In this document: positions 43,301 to 51,324 of the stretch, piece after piece | Layout: every line of letters starts with the position of its first letter | How positions within the stretch are numbered: the first letter of the stretch is position 1 | Assembly: GCF_020216025.1 (NCBI RefSeq) | Contig: NZ_JAIWNC010000009.1 | Span: 186,001 to 250,000, forward strand | DNA length: 64,000 nucleotides | Direction: 5' to 3' | DNA from: Jidongwangia harbinensis | GTDB taxonomy: Bacteria > Actinomycetota > Actinomycetes > Mycobacteriales > Micromonosporaceae | The notes under the pieces: model-generated | What the model was told of the DNA's origin: nothing | Database searches by the model: none | The model's input: only the letters and a program-made list of their open reading frames with translations | Made by a program: the position numbers and the translations under genes

Positions 43301-43958
43301 GCGCGTGTTCCTCCTGCGAAGGCTAGGTGCGCCCCGGGTCCGTCGGGACCACGGCCCGGGGCGCGGGAAAGAGACGCGGCACCGTCCCGGTGGAGGCGGT
43401 TCGGTGCCGACACCACATTCCCCGACTTCGAACGGGCCTGAGATCGGGTGTCCGTGCGCCGTTTCGGGCGCATGCATCCGACCTTTGGGTCCGTCCGGGC
43501 TAACCCGCGCGGGGTAGACGTAGCACCGGAATGCGCGAGGGATCGATGTGCCGGTGAAGCATCGTTTCTTCACAGAACCGCCCCATCCGGCGCAAACGCG
43601 GTGCTACCACTTTCCTGCGGGCCGACCAAATGCGTCGTCGTCAAAGCCTTCGTACGTGGGGGCTCCGCCGACTGGCGGGCCGACGTCACCCCCGTCCGTG
43701 ACCCTCACGGGCCCCGGTTCTCCGCACCGTCCGGCCGCCGGCGGACCGCCGGGTAAGGGCCAGGACGACACGGCCCGGGCCGGCAGGATTGCACCGGTCC
43801 GGGCGAGGCGCGGTCATGTGGAGGACAACCGCGCTTCACCAGAAGAAACGCGGTTGTGGGCGGGGCGGCGATCGGGCGTCCATCTGTGCTCGGACGGAAT
43901 TCGATCAAGATCGGCCGGACGTCCGGGCGATCCCGTTCAGGTTCGCCCGTTCGTCCGA
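43301..43958. other. Gene-poor stretch upstream of the secreted operon
   Basis: No convincing gene is seen in these 658 bases. Open frames on the plus strand (such as 43448-43756) lack a ribosome-binding site and read like chance high-GC frames. A nine-base-stem hairpin (43825-43833 with 43849-43857) is the clearest structure. The part nearest 43300 presumably holds the operon promoter. The region between two minus-strand genes may also carry regulatory or non-coding RNA, but nothing specific is supported. Confidence 0.4.
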
Positions 43959-44522
43959 TCAGTTCTTCTCGCTGTTGTACCTCTCGACGCTTTCCTTGAA
44001 CGCCACCCGCTGGCATTCCTGCTCGTCGTCGTAGGCTTCGTTGGCGCTGGTGTTGTCGCCGTACATCAGCGCCACCGGGTCGCCGCCCACGGTCACCTTG
44101 TGGCCCTTGCCCTTCAGGCACTTGGCGGTGTCCCGGAGCCGGTCCACGTAGTCCGGGTTGGTCCGGGCCTCCCGCTCCATCCAGTTCTCCGGGTACAGGT
44201 GGTCGCACTTCTTCATGGCGGCCTTGCCCTTGGCGTCGTCCCTGATCCGCGGCTTCAGGCCGCTGTCCTTGGTGGCACCCTCGTCGCGCAGGCACTTCGC
44301 CCAGACCTCGACGTACCGCTCGAACTCCTCCTTGCCCTCGTCCGGGCGGACCACCGGGCGCTCCCGCGGCTCGGCCGACGGGGGCGCGGCCGACGTGGGG
44401 CTCGCGGTCTGCAGGGTGGCGACGTCCGTGTTCTTCTTCTCGGTCGGCTCGTCCGAGCAGCCGGCCAGCAGGGCCAGCGACAGCACGGTGCCGGCCATCG
44501 CGCCGAGGATCTTGATCCGCAT
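43959..44522 (-). CDS. Lipoprotein, unknown function
   Basis: The 187-residue protein starts at ATG 44522 behind GAGAGTGA; an in-frame ATG at 44555 adds 11 residues ahead of the signal peptide and is less likely. The signal ends in a lipobox, LLAGCS, with the lipidated Cys near residue 22. A Pro/Ser/Thr linker of about 35 residues precedes a charged domain with four cysteines (AKCLRDEG, KKCDHLYPENW, AKCLKGKGHKV and QECQRVAF), which suggests two disulfides. It is probably exposed on the outer face of the membrane. The family is not recognised. It is divergent from the large LPxTG-like protein gene. Confidence 0.75.
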   Translation of the reverse strand: MRIKILGAMAGTVLSLALLAGCSDEPTEKKNTDVATLQTASPTSAAPPSAEPRERPVVRPDEGKEEFERYVEVWAKCLRDEGATKDSGLKPRIRDDAKGKAAMKKCDHLYPENWMEREARTNPDYVDRLRDTAKCLKGKGHKVTVGGDPVALMYGDNTSANEAYDDEQECQRVAFKESVERYNSEKN

Positions 44523-44661
44523 GCGGTCACTCTCGAACAGAGTTGTCAGGAACACGTGAGGACGCCGGCTACTTCGAAGGTGTTCGAGATCGGCGTTCCC
44601 TCTCCGATATCACCCTTTCGTCCTATATTGCGGTGGACTGACAGCCGAGGAAGGGCGCGAT

Positions 44662-46950
44662 ATGGACTACGTCAAGCGCAGACGGTCGGCGGCCCTGGCT
44701 GCCGCGACCGTTCTGGCGGTGCTGGCGGGCCTCGGGGTGGCCGGCCAACCGGCGGCGGCCGCGGGCACGGTTTCCGTGGCGGGGAAGGCTGCGGCGGGCG
44801 GGCAGGCTGAGGCCGGTGCCCACGTGAAGGCCGAGCAGAAGGCCGAAAAGAAGGCCGAACGGAAGGCCGAACGGAAGGCTGCGGAGAAGGCGGCCAAGAA
44901 GGCTCAGAAGAAGGCCGCCAAGGCCGAGAAGAAGGCGGCGAAGAAGGCAGCCAAGAAGGCCGAGAAGGCAGCCAAGAAGGCGGCGGAGAAGGCGGCCAGG
45001 AAAGCTGCTAAGGCGGCGGCGAAGGCGGCGAAGGCGGAGAAGAAGGCCGCGCAGCGGTTGACGGCGGCGGCTGCCAAAGCGACCGCTGTCAAGCCCGCGC
45101 CCGCCAAGGCGCTGACGTCGAAAGCCGAGCCCGCGGTCGCCGAGCCCGCGGTCCCCGTGGTGTCCGCCCGGAACGGATTCGCGACCTACCTGCGGGCGGA
45201 ATTCGCGAAGACCTCGATCCGCAACCCCGAGACGACGAACCTGGTCCTGACGATCCAGCGCATGCCGTTGATCTCCACCAGCGACGTCCCCGGCCTCGGC
45301 TTCACCGTCGACCTGCCCGACAACATGTGGATCGCCTCGGACGGCGCGGTCAAGACCTGCGCCGGTGACGTCAGCGCCGACGAGGGCAGCGGCCAGATCG
45401 TCGTGTCCAACGCCGAGCTGTTCTCCCAGCAGCAGCAGTGCACCATCACCGTCGCCGTGACGTCGCGCCACTCCGGCACGTACACCCTCGACAACAGCTG
45501 GGTGACCAACAGCGACGGCGACATCGGGGAAGGCATCACCACCGACACGCTCACCGTCCTGCCCCGCTACCCGAACCTGGTCGGCTGGTTCAAGGACGAC
45601 GACATCCAGGTCGGCGAGACGTCGAGCCTGAGGCTCAGCCTGTACCGGTGGGACGACAACCTCTCCGTCGGCACGACCGGCGTCGCCTGGCGGCTGACGC
45701 TACCGGTGGGCCTGCAGGTCGCGTCGGTCGACGAGAACGAGTGCGGCGGCACCGTCACCGCCCCGGTGGGCGGCCGGCTCATCACCCTCACCGGCGGCAC
45801 GCTTCCGGCCAACGAGCACCACTGCGAGGTACGGGTGGACGTGCTCGGTGCGGCCGGCGGCGAGTACTCCCTCCTGGACGGCTCACTGAGCCAGCTCGCC
45901 AACGTGGAAGCCGGATTCGGTGCCTGCCTCGCGTCGGTGCCGGTCGACTCACCCGCCGCGCAGGCGTCGTGCAACCCGCGCCTCGACGTCGCCAAGCTGG
46001 CCCAGACCATCACGTTCGCCCAGCCGGCACCGCGCAAGGTCGGCACCAGCACGCTGGCCGCCACGGCGTCGTCCGGCCTGACCGTGGGCTTCGTCGGCGC
46101 TCCCGCCAACGTCTGCACGGTCAGCGGCAACGTGCTGACCGTCCTGACCGAGGGCTCCTGCAAGGTCACCGCCGTCCAGGCCGGCAACGGACAGTACGAA
46201 GCGGCCGAACCGGTGGCGCAGGCGGTCGAGATCCTGCCCCGGCCGCCGGCGCCGCCCACGGTCGCCGGCACGCCCGGCGAATCCTCCATCCTGGTGACCT
46301 GGACGGCGCCGGCGGAGACGAGCGGAATCACCGACTACGTGGCCACCGCACGATCGGGCGCCATCGAGACGTCCTGCGCCACCACCACACTGAGCTGTGT
46401 GGTCGGGGCGGTGGCCGACCGCCCGTACACGTTGACGGTCGTGTCGCGCGGCCCGAACGGCACCTCCTTGGTGACCACCGGCGCCGGCACCGTGACCGCG
46501 ACGGCGCCGGTGATCCCGCCGGCGCCGCCGGAAACCGATCTGGACCTGACCACCACGGACGGCCCGATCACCCGGGCCGAACCCGGCCAGGACATCACGT
46601 TCGTGGGTACCGGCTTCGCGCCGTTCTCCACCGTCCTGATCACCATCTACTCCGAGCCGGTGCTCCTCGGTACGGCGATCACCGACGCGGCCGGCGACTT
46701 CCGCAAACTCGTCACCGTGCCGGCGAACCTGGCCGCGGGTGCACACACCGCGGTGGCCCAGGGCGTGGCGCCGGACGGCACCGCGCGGGCGATGGCACTC
46801 GACATCACCGTCCAGGCGGACGGCGGGGGCGGCGGCCTGCCGGTCACCGGGCCCGGGGTGGCGACGCTGTTGCTGCTCGGTGTGGGTGCGGTGGTGAGCG
46901 GTGGGACGCTGGTGCTGGCCGGACGGCCGCGCCGGCGGGTTCTCGGATAA
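44662..46950 (+). CDS. Large LPxTG-like surface protein with histone-like Lys/Ala tract
   Basis: The 762-residue protein starts at ATG 44662 behind AGGAAGGG. After a signal peptide (about residues 1-34), residues 54-133 consist almost only of Lys, Ala and Glu in AEKKA-type repeats, resembling histone H1 or heparin-binding mycobacterial tails. A beta-rich region with paired cysteines follows (about 165-440). Next come a fibronectin type III domain (about 530-613) and a final Ig-like domain (about 627-719) akin to that of the small surface protein encoded at 24892. The sorting signal LPVTG lies at about 726-730, followed by a membrane helix and RRR. Probably a wall-anchored adhesin or polyanion-binding protein. 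Confidence 0.82.
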   Translation: MDYVKRRRSAALAAATVLAVLAGLGVAGQPAAAAGTVSVAGKAAAGGQAEAGAHVKAEQKAEKKAERKAERKAAEKAAKKAQKKAAKAEKKAAKKAAKKAEKAAKKAAEKAARKAAKAAAKAAKAEKKAAQRLTAAAAKATAVKPAPAKALTSKAEPAVAEPAVPVVSARNGFATYLRAEFAKTSIRNPETTNLVLTIQRMPLISTSDVPGLGFTVDLPDNMWIASDGAVKTCAGDVSADEGSGQIVVSNAELFSQQQQCTITVAVTSRHSGTYTLDNSWVTNSDGDIGEGITTDTLTVLPRYPNLVGWFKDDDIQVGETSSLRLSLYRWDDNLSVGTTGVAWRLTLPVGLQVASVDENECGGTVTAPVGGRLITLTGGTLPANEHHCEVRVDVLGAAGGEYSLLDGSLSQLANVEAGFGACLASVPVDSPAAQASCNPRLDVAKLAQTITFAQPAPRKVGTSTLAATASSGLTVGFVGAPANVCTVSGNVLTVLTEGSCKVTAVQAGNGQYEAAEPVAQAVEILPRPPAPPTVAGTPGESSILVTWTAPAETSGITDYVATARSGAIETSCATTTLSCVVGAVADRPYTLTVVSRGPNGTSLVTTGAGTVTATAPVIPPAPPETDLDLTTTDGPITRAEPGQDITFVGTGFAPFSTVLITIYSEPVLLGTAITDAAGDFRKLVTVPANLAAGAHTAVAQGVAPDGTARAMALDITVQADGGGGGLPVTGPGVATLLLLGVGAVVSGGTLVLAGRPRRRVLG

Positions 46951-46956
46951 CCGCGT

Positions 46957-46999
46957 AACGCACGGCGCGCCCCGGCTTTCGGCCGGGGCGCGCTGCGTT
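46957..46999 (+). terminator. Strong hairpin terminator after the surface-protein gene
   Basis: A perfect 12-base stem (46965-46976 with 46982-46993) closes a five-base TTTCG loop. It is extended by a six-base outer stem (46957-46962 with 46994-46999) after a two-base bulge. It begins seven bases after the stop codon. Confidence 0.8.
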
Positions 47000-47040
47000 G
47001 GTGCCACACGTCTGCGGCGCCGTCAGCTCGCGGGGCCGAT

Positions 47041-47190
47041 CCGATCTTGGCGGCGTGCGGGAAATCTCGGAGCGGGGTGGGAGATCTTGGAGCGGGGTGG
47101 GAGATCTTGGAGGCGTGGGCAGATCTTGGAGGGCCCGGGCCCCTCTGGGGGCGTTGCGGCTCCAAGGTTCGCCAGCGCCTCCAAGATCTC
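47041..47190. repeat. 20-base tandem repeats with inverted copies
   Basis: Five adjacent units of about 20 bases run from 47041 to 47140, with consensus GAGATCTTGGAGCGGGGTGG; units 2 and 3 differ at only two positions. An inverted copy follows: 47101-47115 is perfectly complementary to 47176-47190 over 15 bases, and a weaker inverted match lies near 47158-47167. The array is intergenic, just after the terminator. It has no spacers, so it is not a CRISPR array. Possible roles are a protein-binding array or a structured RNA. Confidence 0.7.
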
Positions 47191-47605
47191 GACAGGACAA
47201 GGGCGCGTATTGGGGCAAAGTCGCGTGGCGGACCCGACCGTGAGTCGGGACAAAGCCGCGTTTCGGGCAGCGTAGGGGTCGCCGACTCGTCGTACCCGCG
47301 ACCTTCGGCATCCGGGCCGGGTAGCCCGCTAGCACGGAGCCGTTCCCGCTGACCGAAGCCGTGCCGGCTGCCCGAACCGGGCCCGCCGGACGTCCGCCCT
47401 TGCGGACAACGGTGGCCGGATTCGGACGTCGCTCATGTCGCGCGCCATGAACCTCATGACCACCCCTGGGATGAAACGCGAAACGTAGTTGGGGCGACCG
47501 ATTTGTGCCACGGAATTCCGTTCGTGGTGGCCGGCTGTGACGTCGGTTTACAGAAGTATCGGCGGACATCTACTGTCCTCGCATCGATCTGCTGCAACAC
47601 GGGGG
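47191..47605. other. Intergenic region upstream of the LamG/RHS locus
   Basis: No gene is supported here. From 47196 to 47267 there are three loosely similar copies of a GACAAAGCCGCGT-like element (near 47196, 47214 and 47249). The last 100 bases before 47606 are less GC rich (GAAACGTAGTTGGGG, TTTACAGAAGTATCGG, TACTGTCCTCGC) and probably contain the promoter of the LamG gene; the precise elements are unclear. Confidence 0.4.
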
Positions 47606-50600
47606 ATGGCGTTGTTCGCCGATACACGCATGCGCTCTGTCCGGGTCCTCATTGGACCAATACTGGTATCGGCGTTGACAGCGTCGTCGCTGACCGTCGG
47701 CCCGCCCGCCGCGGCCGCACCGGCCGCACCGGCCGCGCTGCCACCCGCGGCCCGCACCGCCCCCGACGAGCGGTCCGCTCTGGCGCTGGCGAAGGCGTCC
47801 GACGAGCGGGTCGAGGTCCTCGACGAGCGCACCGAGGTCAGCCAGATGTTCGCCGAGCCGACCGGCCGCCTGACGTACGAGGCGACCGCGGTGCCGCAAC
47901 GTGTCCGGCGGGGCGGGGACTCGTGGGCGGACGTGGACCTGAACCTGGCGCCCGGTCCCGACGGTGCTCTGCGGCCGCGGGCGTCGGTGTCGGACGTGCG
48001 GTTCTCGCCGGACGGATCCGGTCCGCTGGTCACCGCGGTGCGGCACGGTAAGACGTTGACGCTGACCTGGCCGGGGCGGGCGTTGCTGCCGCCGTCGGTG
48101 GACCGGGACACCGCGACGTACCCGGAAGTGCTGCCCGGGGTGGACCTGGCCGTGCGGGCCACGCCCACCGGCTTCTCGCACGTGCTCAAGGTGAAGACGG
48201 CGGCCGCGGCGGCAAACCCGGAGCTGCGCCGGATCACGTTCGAGCTGGGCGGAGACGCCCGGGTGCAGCGGCTGACCGGCGGCGCGCTCAGCGCGGTGGC
48301 CGACGGGGTGCTGGTGGCCAGCGCACCCGCTCCGGCGATGTGGGACTCCCAGGTTCCGCCGGTGGCGGCCCGCGCCGCCGCGCCGCGTGGTGCGCTCGGC
48401 GATCCGTCCAGCCCGTCGGCGCCGGGCGACGCCGCCCGGGTGGCCGAGGTGGAGACCGAGGTGACGCCCGCCGGTGATCTGGTGCTCAAGCCGGACGCCG
48501 GGATGCTGTCCGGGCAGGCGACGTTCCCGCTGTTCATCGATCCGGCCTGGAGCACCGGCAAGGCCCGCTGGGCGTACGCGACGAACAACAACAGCAACAA
48601 CACCGACACCTCGGTCGCCCGGGTCGGGCGGGACCCGAACAGCAGCAAGGTGTACCGCTCGTTCTTCGAGTTCGCGACGAAGAAGCTGGCGGCCAAGCAC
48701 ATCGAGTCCGCGTACGTGCAGATGAAGATCGACCACTCGTACACCTGCGAGATGTCGTGGACGCACATGTACCGATCCGGTTCGCTGAGCGCCACGCCGC
48801 GCACCAAGTGGTCGACGAAGCTGCTCACCCGGGTGTCGGCCGCGGAGTCGCACGCCAACGAGGGACGCGGCTGCCCGGACTCGCCGCAGAACGACATGTG
48901 GGTCAACTTCACCGGCGGCGGGGTCACGTCGATGCTGGCGAACGCCGCGAGCAAGGGCAACGCGACGGTGACGGTCGGCTTCAGTGCCGGCAACGAGGAC
49001 GGCGAGTACGAGACCGAGAAGAAGCGCTGGAAGAAGTTCCTGCCCGGCAACGCCAAGTTGATCGCCGACGTGGACGCCAAGCCGGGCAAGCCGAACTACG
49101 TACAGATCAACGGGGTGGCCTGCACCACGGCCGGGATCCGGATCGGCCTGACCAACCCGTACTTCTCGGCGAACTTCCCGGACGCCGACAAGAGCCAGTC
49201 GATCAGCGGCACCTGGGAATGGGGCGAGGTGACCGCGTCGGGCACCGTGGCCCTGAAGACCGCGCCGCCCCGGACGTCGGCCGCGGCGAACAGCAGGGCC
49301 ACCACGGCGCGGGTGTCCGGTGCGGCCAACGGCAAGAGATATGCGGTACGCGTGCGGGGCACGGATCCCGCGCCGTACAACATTCCGACGGACTTCACCG
49401 ACTGGTGCTACTTCACCGTCGACACCGCGGTTCCGGACATCACGGTGACGGAACTTTCGAAGCCGGCGGGGCCCGGTAAGCCCGGCGAATACCTGCTGGC
49501 GTCGAGGGCCACCGATACCGTCACCTTCCAGTACGGCTGGGAGGAGGTGCCGGAGTTCCAGGTTCCGGCAGGCACGGTGGCGGGCGTGGCGGGAAAGGCA
49601 GCGAAGGTGACGGTGACGGCACCGAGCTACGGCATCAACGTCCTCCACGCGCAGGCAATCGACTCCACGAAGAACAAGGGCTACGGCTCCTGGGAGACGA
49701 ACGTCGGCCGGCCCACGCCCGCCGTGGCCCAGTGGGGGCTGGAGACTTACCCCGGGGTGAGTCAGGACGTCGCGCTGGCCGACAGCGCACCCGCGCTCGG
49801 CGGCGATTCGCCGTTGGCGCCGACGAACGTGGGTTGGGCCGGCAACGCGCGCATGGTGGGCGCACAGAGCGCCGCCTTCGGCGGCTCCTCGCATCTCACG
49901 ACGACAGGTCCGGTTGTGGACACCATGCAGTCGTTCAGCGTGGCTGCGTGGGTACGCCTGGGCACGCTCCCCACGGCGGTCGACATGGTGGCGATGAGCC
50001 AGAACGGGGCGCAGATGTCGGGCTTCGTGCTGGGAACTCGCCTGATGGGCTCGCCGGCGACACCGCGGTGGGCGTTCACGATGAGGGACAGCGACCAGGC
50101 TGCGACCCCCGCTGCCACTGCATATGCCGCCTCCGCGCTCACCTCCTCCGATGTCGGCCGGTGGACCCATTTGGTCGGCGTCTACGACAAGGCGACGAAG
50201 CGGCTCAACCTGTACGTCAACGGCAAACTCGTCACGGAGACGGCCCGTACCGGGGGTCCCTGGGCGGCGAACGGATCACTCGTCGTCGGCCGCGGCCTCG
50301 CCAACGGCCAGCCGGCGAACTGGTTCAACGGCAACGTCGTCGACGCCCAGGTGTTCGACCGGGTACTCGTCGGCCACGACTTCACCGGTCAACTCGCGTC
50401 GGAGGAAACCTCGGAGGGCGCTGATCTGGCAGGAGCTTTCGAGCCGGTCCAGGTGGGCTCCTGGAACTTCAACCAGGCGGTGTCATGTGAAAACCCCATG
50501 ATCGAATTCACCTGCGAAGCGATGGACAGCAGCACGTGGGGGCGTCGCTTGCAGCTGAGCCCGGGCGTCGCCATCGGGGGCAGCAGCACTCACGGATTGG

Positions 50601-51262
50601 GCGCCTGGCTCGACGATACGCACGACGTCGATCCCGGGCACCCGCTCTACGGCACGACAACCCGGGAGTACGCGATATCGCAGCACAACGCTGCCCCACC
50701 AGCCGAGTCGGCCCAATGGCAAGACGCGCCAGTGCTGCGAACCGACCGGTCCTTCACTGTGTCGACCTGGGTGCACGTCGACTCGATTGGCCGGACGATG
50801 ACCGCGATCGCGCCGAAGGGCAACAAACAGTCACCGTTCTATCTCGGGACACGGCAGACGACGGTCAACGGAGCGACCGGTACCCACTTCGTAGCCATGA
50901 CGGTTAGCGTCGATCAGGACCTCGGAGAGACCTACAGCGCTCTGATCGCGCCCACTCCGCTCGACATCGACGATGAGGGTTCCTGGTCCCTCCTGACGCT
51001 GGTCCACGACGCCGAAGCCAAGTCGCTCACCCTCTACGTGAACGGCAAGCGAGCGGCTCCGCCGAAGACCGGAGTCAGCATGTGGAATGCGAGCGGTCCC
51101 CTCCTCATCGGTGGTGCCTGGTACTCGGGTGACAACAACGCCGGGAACATGACCGACCGTTGGTTCGGGGGAATCGACGAGGTGCTCGTCTATCAGGGCG
51201 CCTTGACGGCCCCGCGCGTTTCGATGCTGTACGACGAGCAGGCGCCGCCCGAAGTGGACTGA
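47606..51262 (+). CDS. Secreted DNRLRE/LamG-domain protein
   Basis: The 1218-residue protein starts at ATG 47606, close to a GGGGG run; ATG 47630 is an alternative. A signal peptide is followed by an N-terminal beta region (about 60-300). A DNRLRE-type domain (about 305-475) starts at FIDPAWSTGKARWAYA and continues with RSFFEFATKKLAAKHIESA. Fibronectin-like strands come next, then two LamG/concanavalin-like domains (about 747-930, with WTHLVGVYDKATKRLNLYVN, and about 942-1210, with LTLVHDAEAKSLTLYVNGK). Proteins of this layout often precede RHS genes in actinobacteria and may help display or release them. Here the RHS gene follows after 62 bases, so they are probably one operon. Confidence 0.88.
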   Translation: MALFADTRMRSVRVLIGPILVSALTASSLTVGPPAAAAPAAPAALPPAARTAPDERSALALAKASDERVEVLDERTEVSQMFAEPTGRLTYEATAVPQRVRRGGDSWADVDLNLAPGPDGALRPRASVSDVRFSPDGSGPLVTAVRHGKTLTLTWPGRALLPPSVDRDTATYPEVLPGVDLAVRATPTGFSHVLKVKTAAAAANPELRRITFELGGDARVQRLTGGALSAVADGVLVASAPAPAMWDSQVPPVAARAAAPRGALGDPSSPSAPGDAARVAEVETEVTPAGDLVLKPDAGMLSGQATFPLFIDPAWSTGKARWAYATNNNSNNTDTSVARVGRDPNSSKVYRSFFEFATKKLAAKHIESAYVQMKIDHSYTCEMSWTHMYRSGSLSATPRTKWSTKLLTRVSAAESHANEGRGCPDSPQNDMWVNFTGGGVTSMLANAASKGNATVTVGFSAGNEDGEYETEKKRWKKFLPGNAKLIADVDAKPGKPNYVQINGVACTTAGIRIGLTNPYFSANFPDADKSQSISGTWEWGEVTASGTVALKTAPPRTSAAANSRATTARVSGAANGKRYAVRVRGTDPAPYNIPTDFTDWCYFTVDTAVPDITVTELSKPAGPGKPGEYLLASRATDTVTFQYGWEEVPEFQVPAGTVAGVAGKAAKVTVTAPSYGINVLHAQAIDSTKNKGYGSWETNVGRPTPAVAQWGLETYPGVSQDVALADSAPALGGDSPLAPTNVGWAGNARMVGAQSAAFGGSSHLTTTGPVVDTMQSFSVAAWVRLGTLPTAVDMVAMSQNGAQMSGFVLGTRLMGSPATPRWAFTMRDSDQAATPAATAYAASALTSSDVGRWTHLVGVYDKATKRLNLYVNGKLVTETARTGGPWAANGSLVVGRGLANGQPANWFNGNVVDAQVFDRVLVGHDFTGQLASEETSEGADLAGAFEPVQVGSWNFNQAVSCENPMIEFTCEAMDSSTWGRRLQLSPGVAIGGSSTHGLGAWLDDTHDVDPGHPLYGTTTREYAISQHNAAPPAESAQWQDAPVLRTDRSFTVSTWVHVDSIGRTMTAIAPKGNKQSPFYLGTRQTTVNGATGTHFVAMTVSVDQDLGETYSALIAPTPLDIDDEGSWSLLTLVHDAEAKSLTLYVNGKRAAPPKTGVSMWNASGPLLIGGAWYSGDNNAGNMTDRWFGGIDEVLVYQGALTAPRVSMLYDEQAPPEVD
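48533..48601 (+). repeat. 69-base segment duplicated in the orphan RHS cassette
   Basis: These 69 bases, coding for the start of the DNRLRE domain in the LamG gene, are identical to 58600-58668. In the second location they are out of frame with the RHS-like sequence that follows. Confidence 0.9.
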
Positions 51263-51324
51263 CCCGTCTCCCTCCTCACCCTTCCCGTGGCTGCCTGCTC
51301 CACCCGACTCGGAGAGAACGACCG

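Noticed and set aside
43825-43857. Nine-base hairpin as a terminator or riboswitch
   Set aside because: No gene ends nearby on the plus strand, no U tract follows, and a stem of this size is not rare at this GC content.
43448-44810. Plus-strand frames in the gap at 43.3-44.0 kb
   Set aside because: No ribosome-binding site and no motif, and the longer one runs antisense through the lipoprotein gene.
44662-45100. Lys/Ala-rich segment as a cytoplasmic histone-like DNA-binding protein
   Set aside because: It is part of one frame with an N-terminal signal peptide and a C-terminal sorting signal, so it is exported.
47041-47190. Repeat array as CRISPR
   Set aside because: Units of 20 bases abut each other with no spacers, and no cas gene is present.
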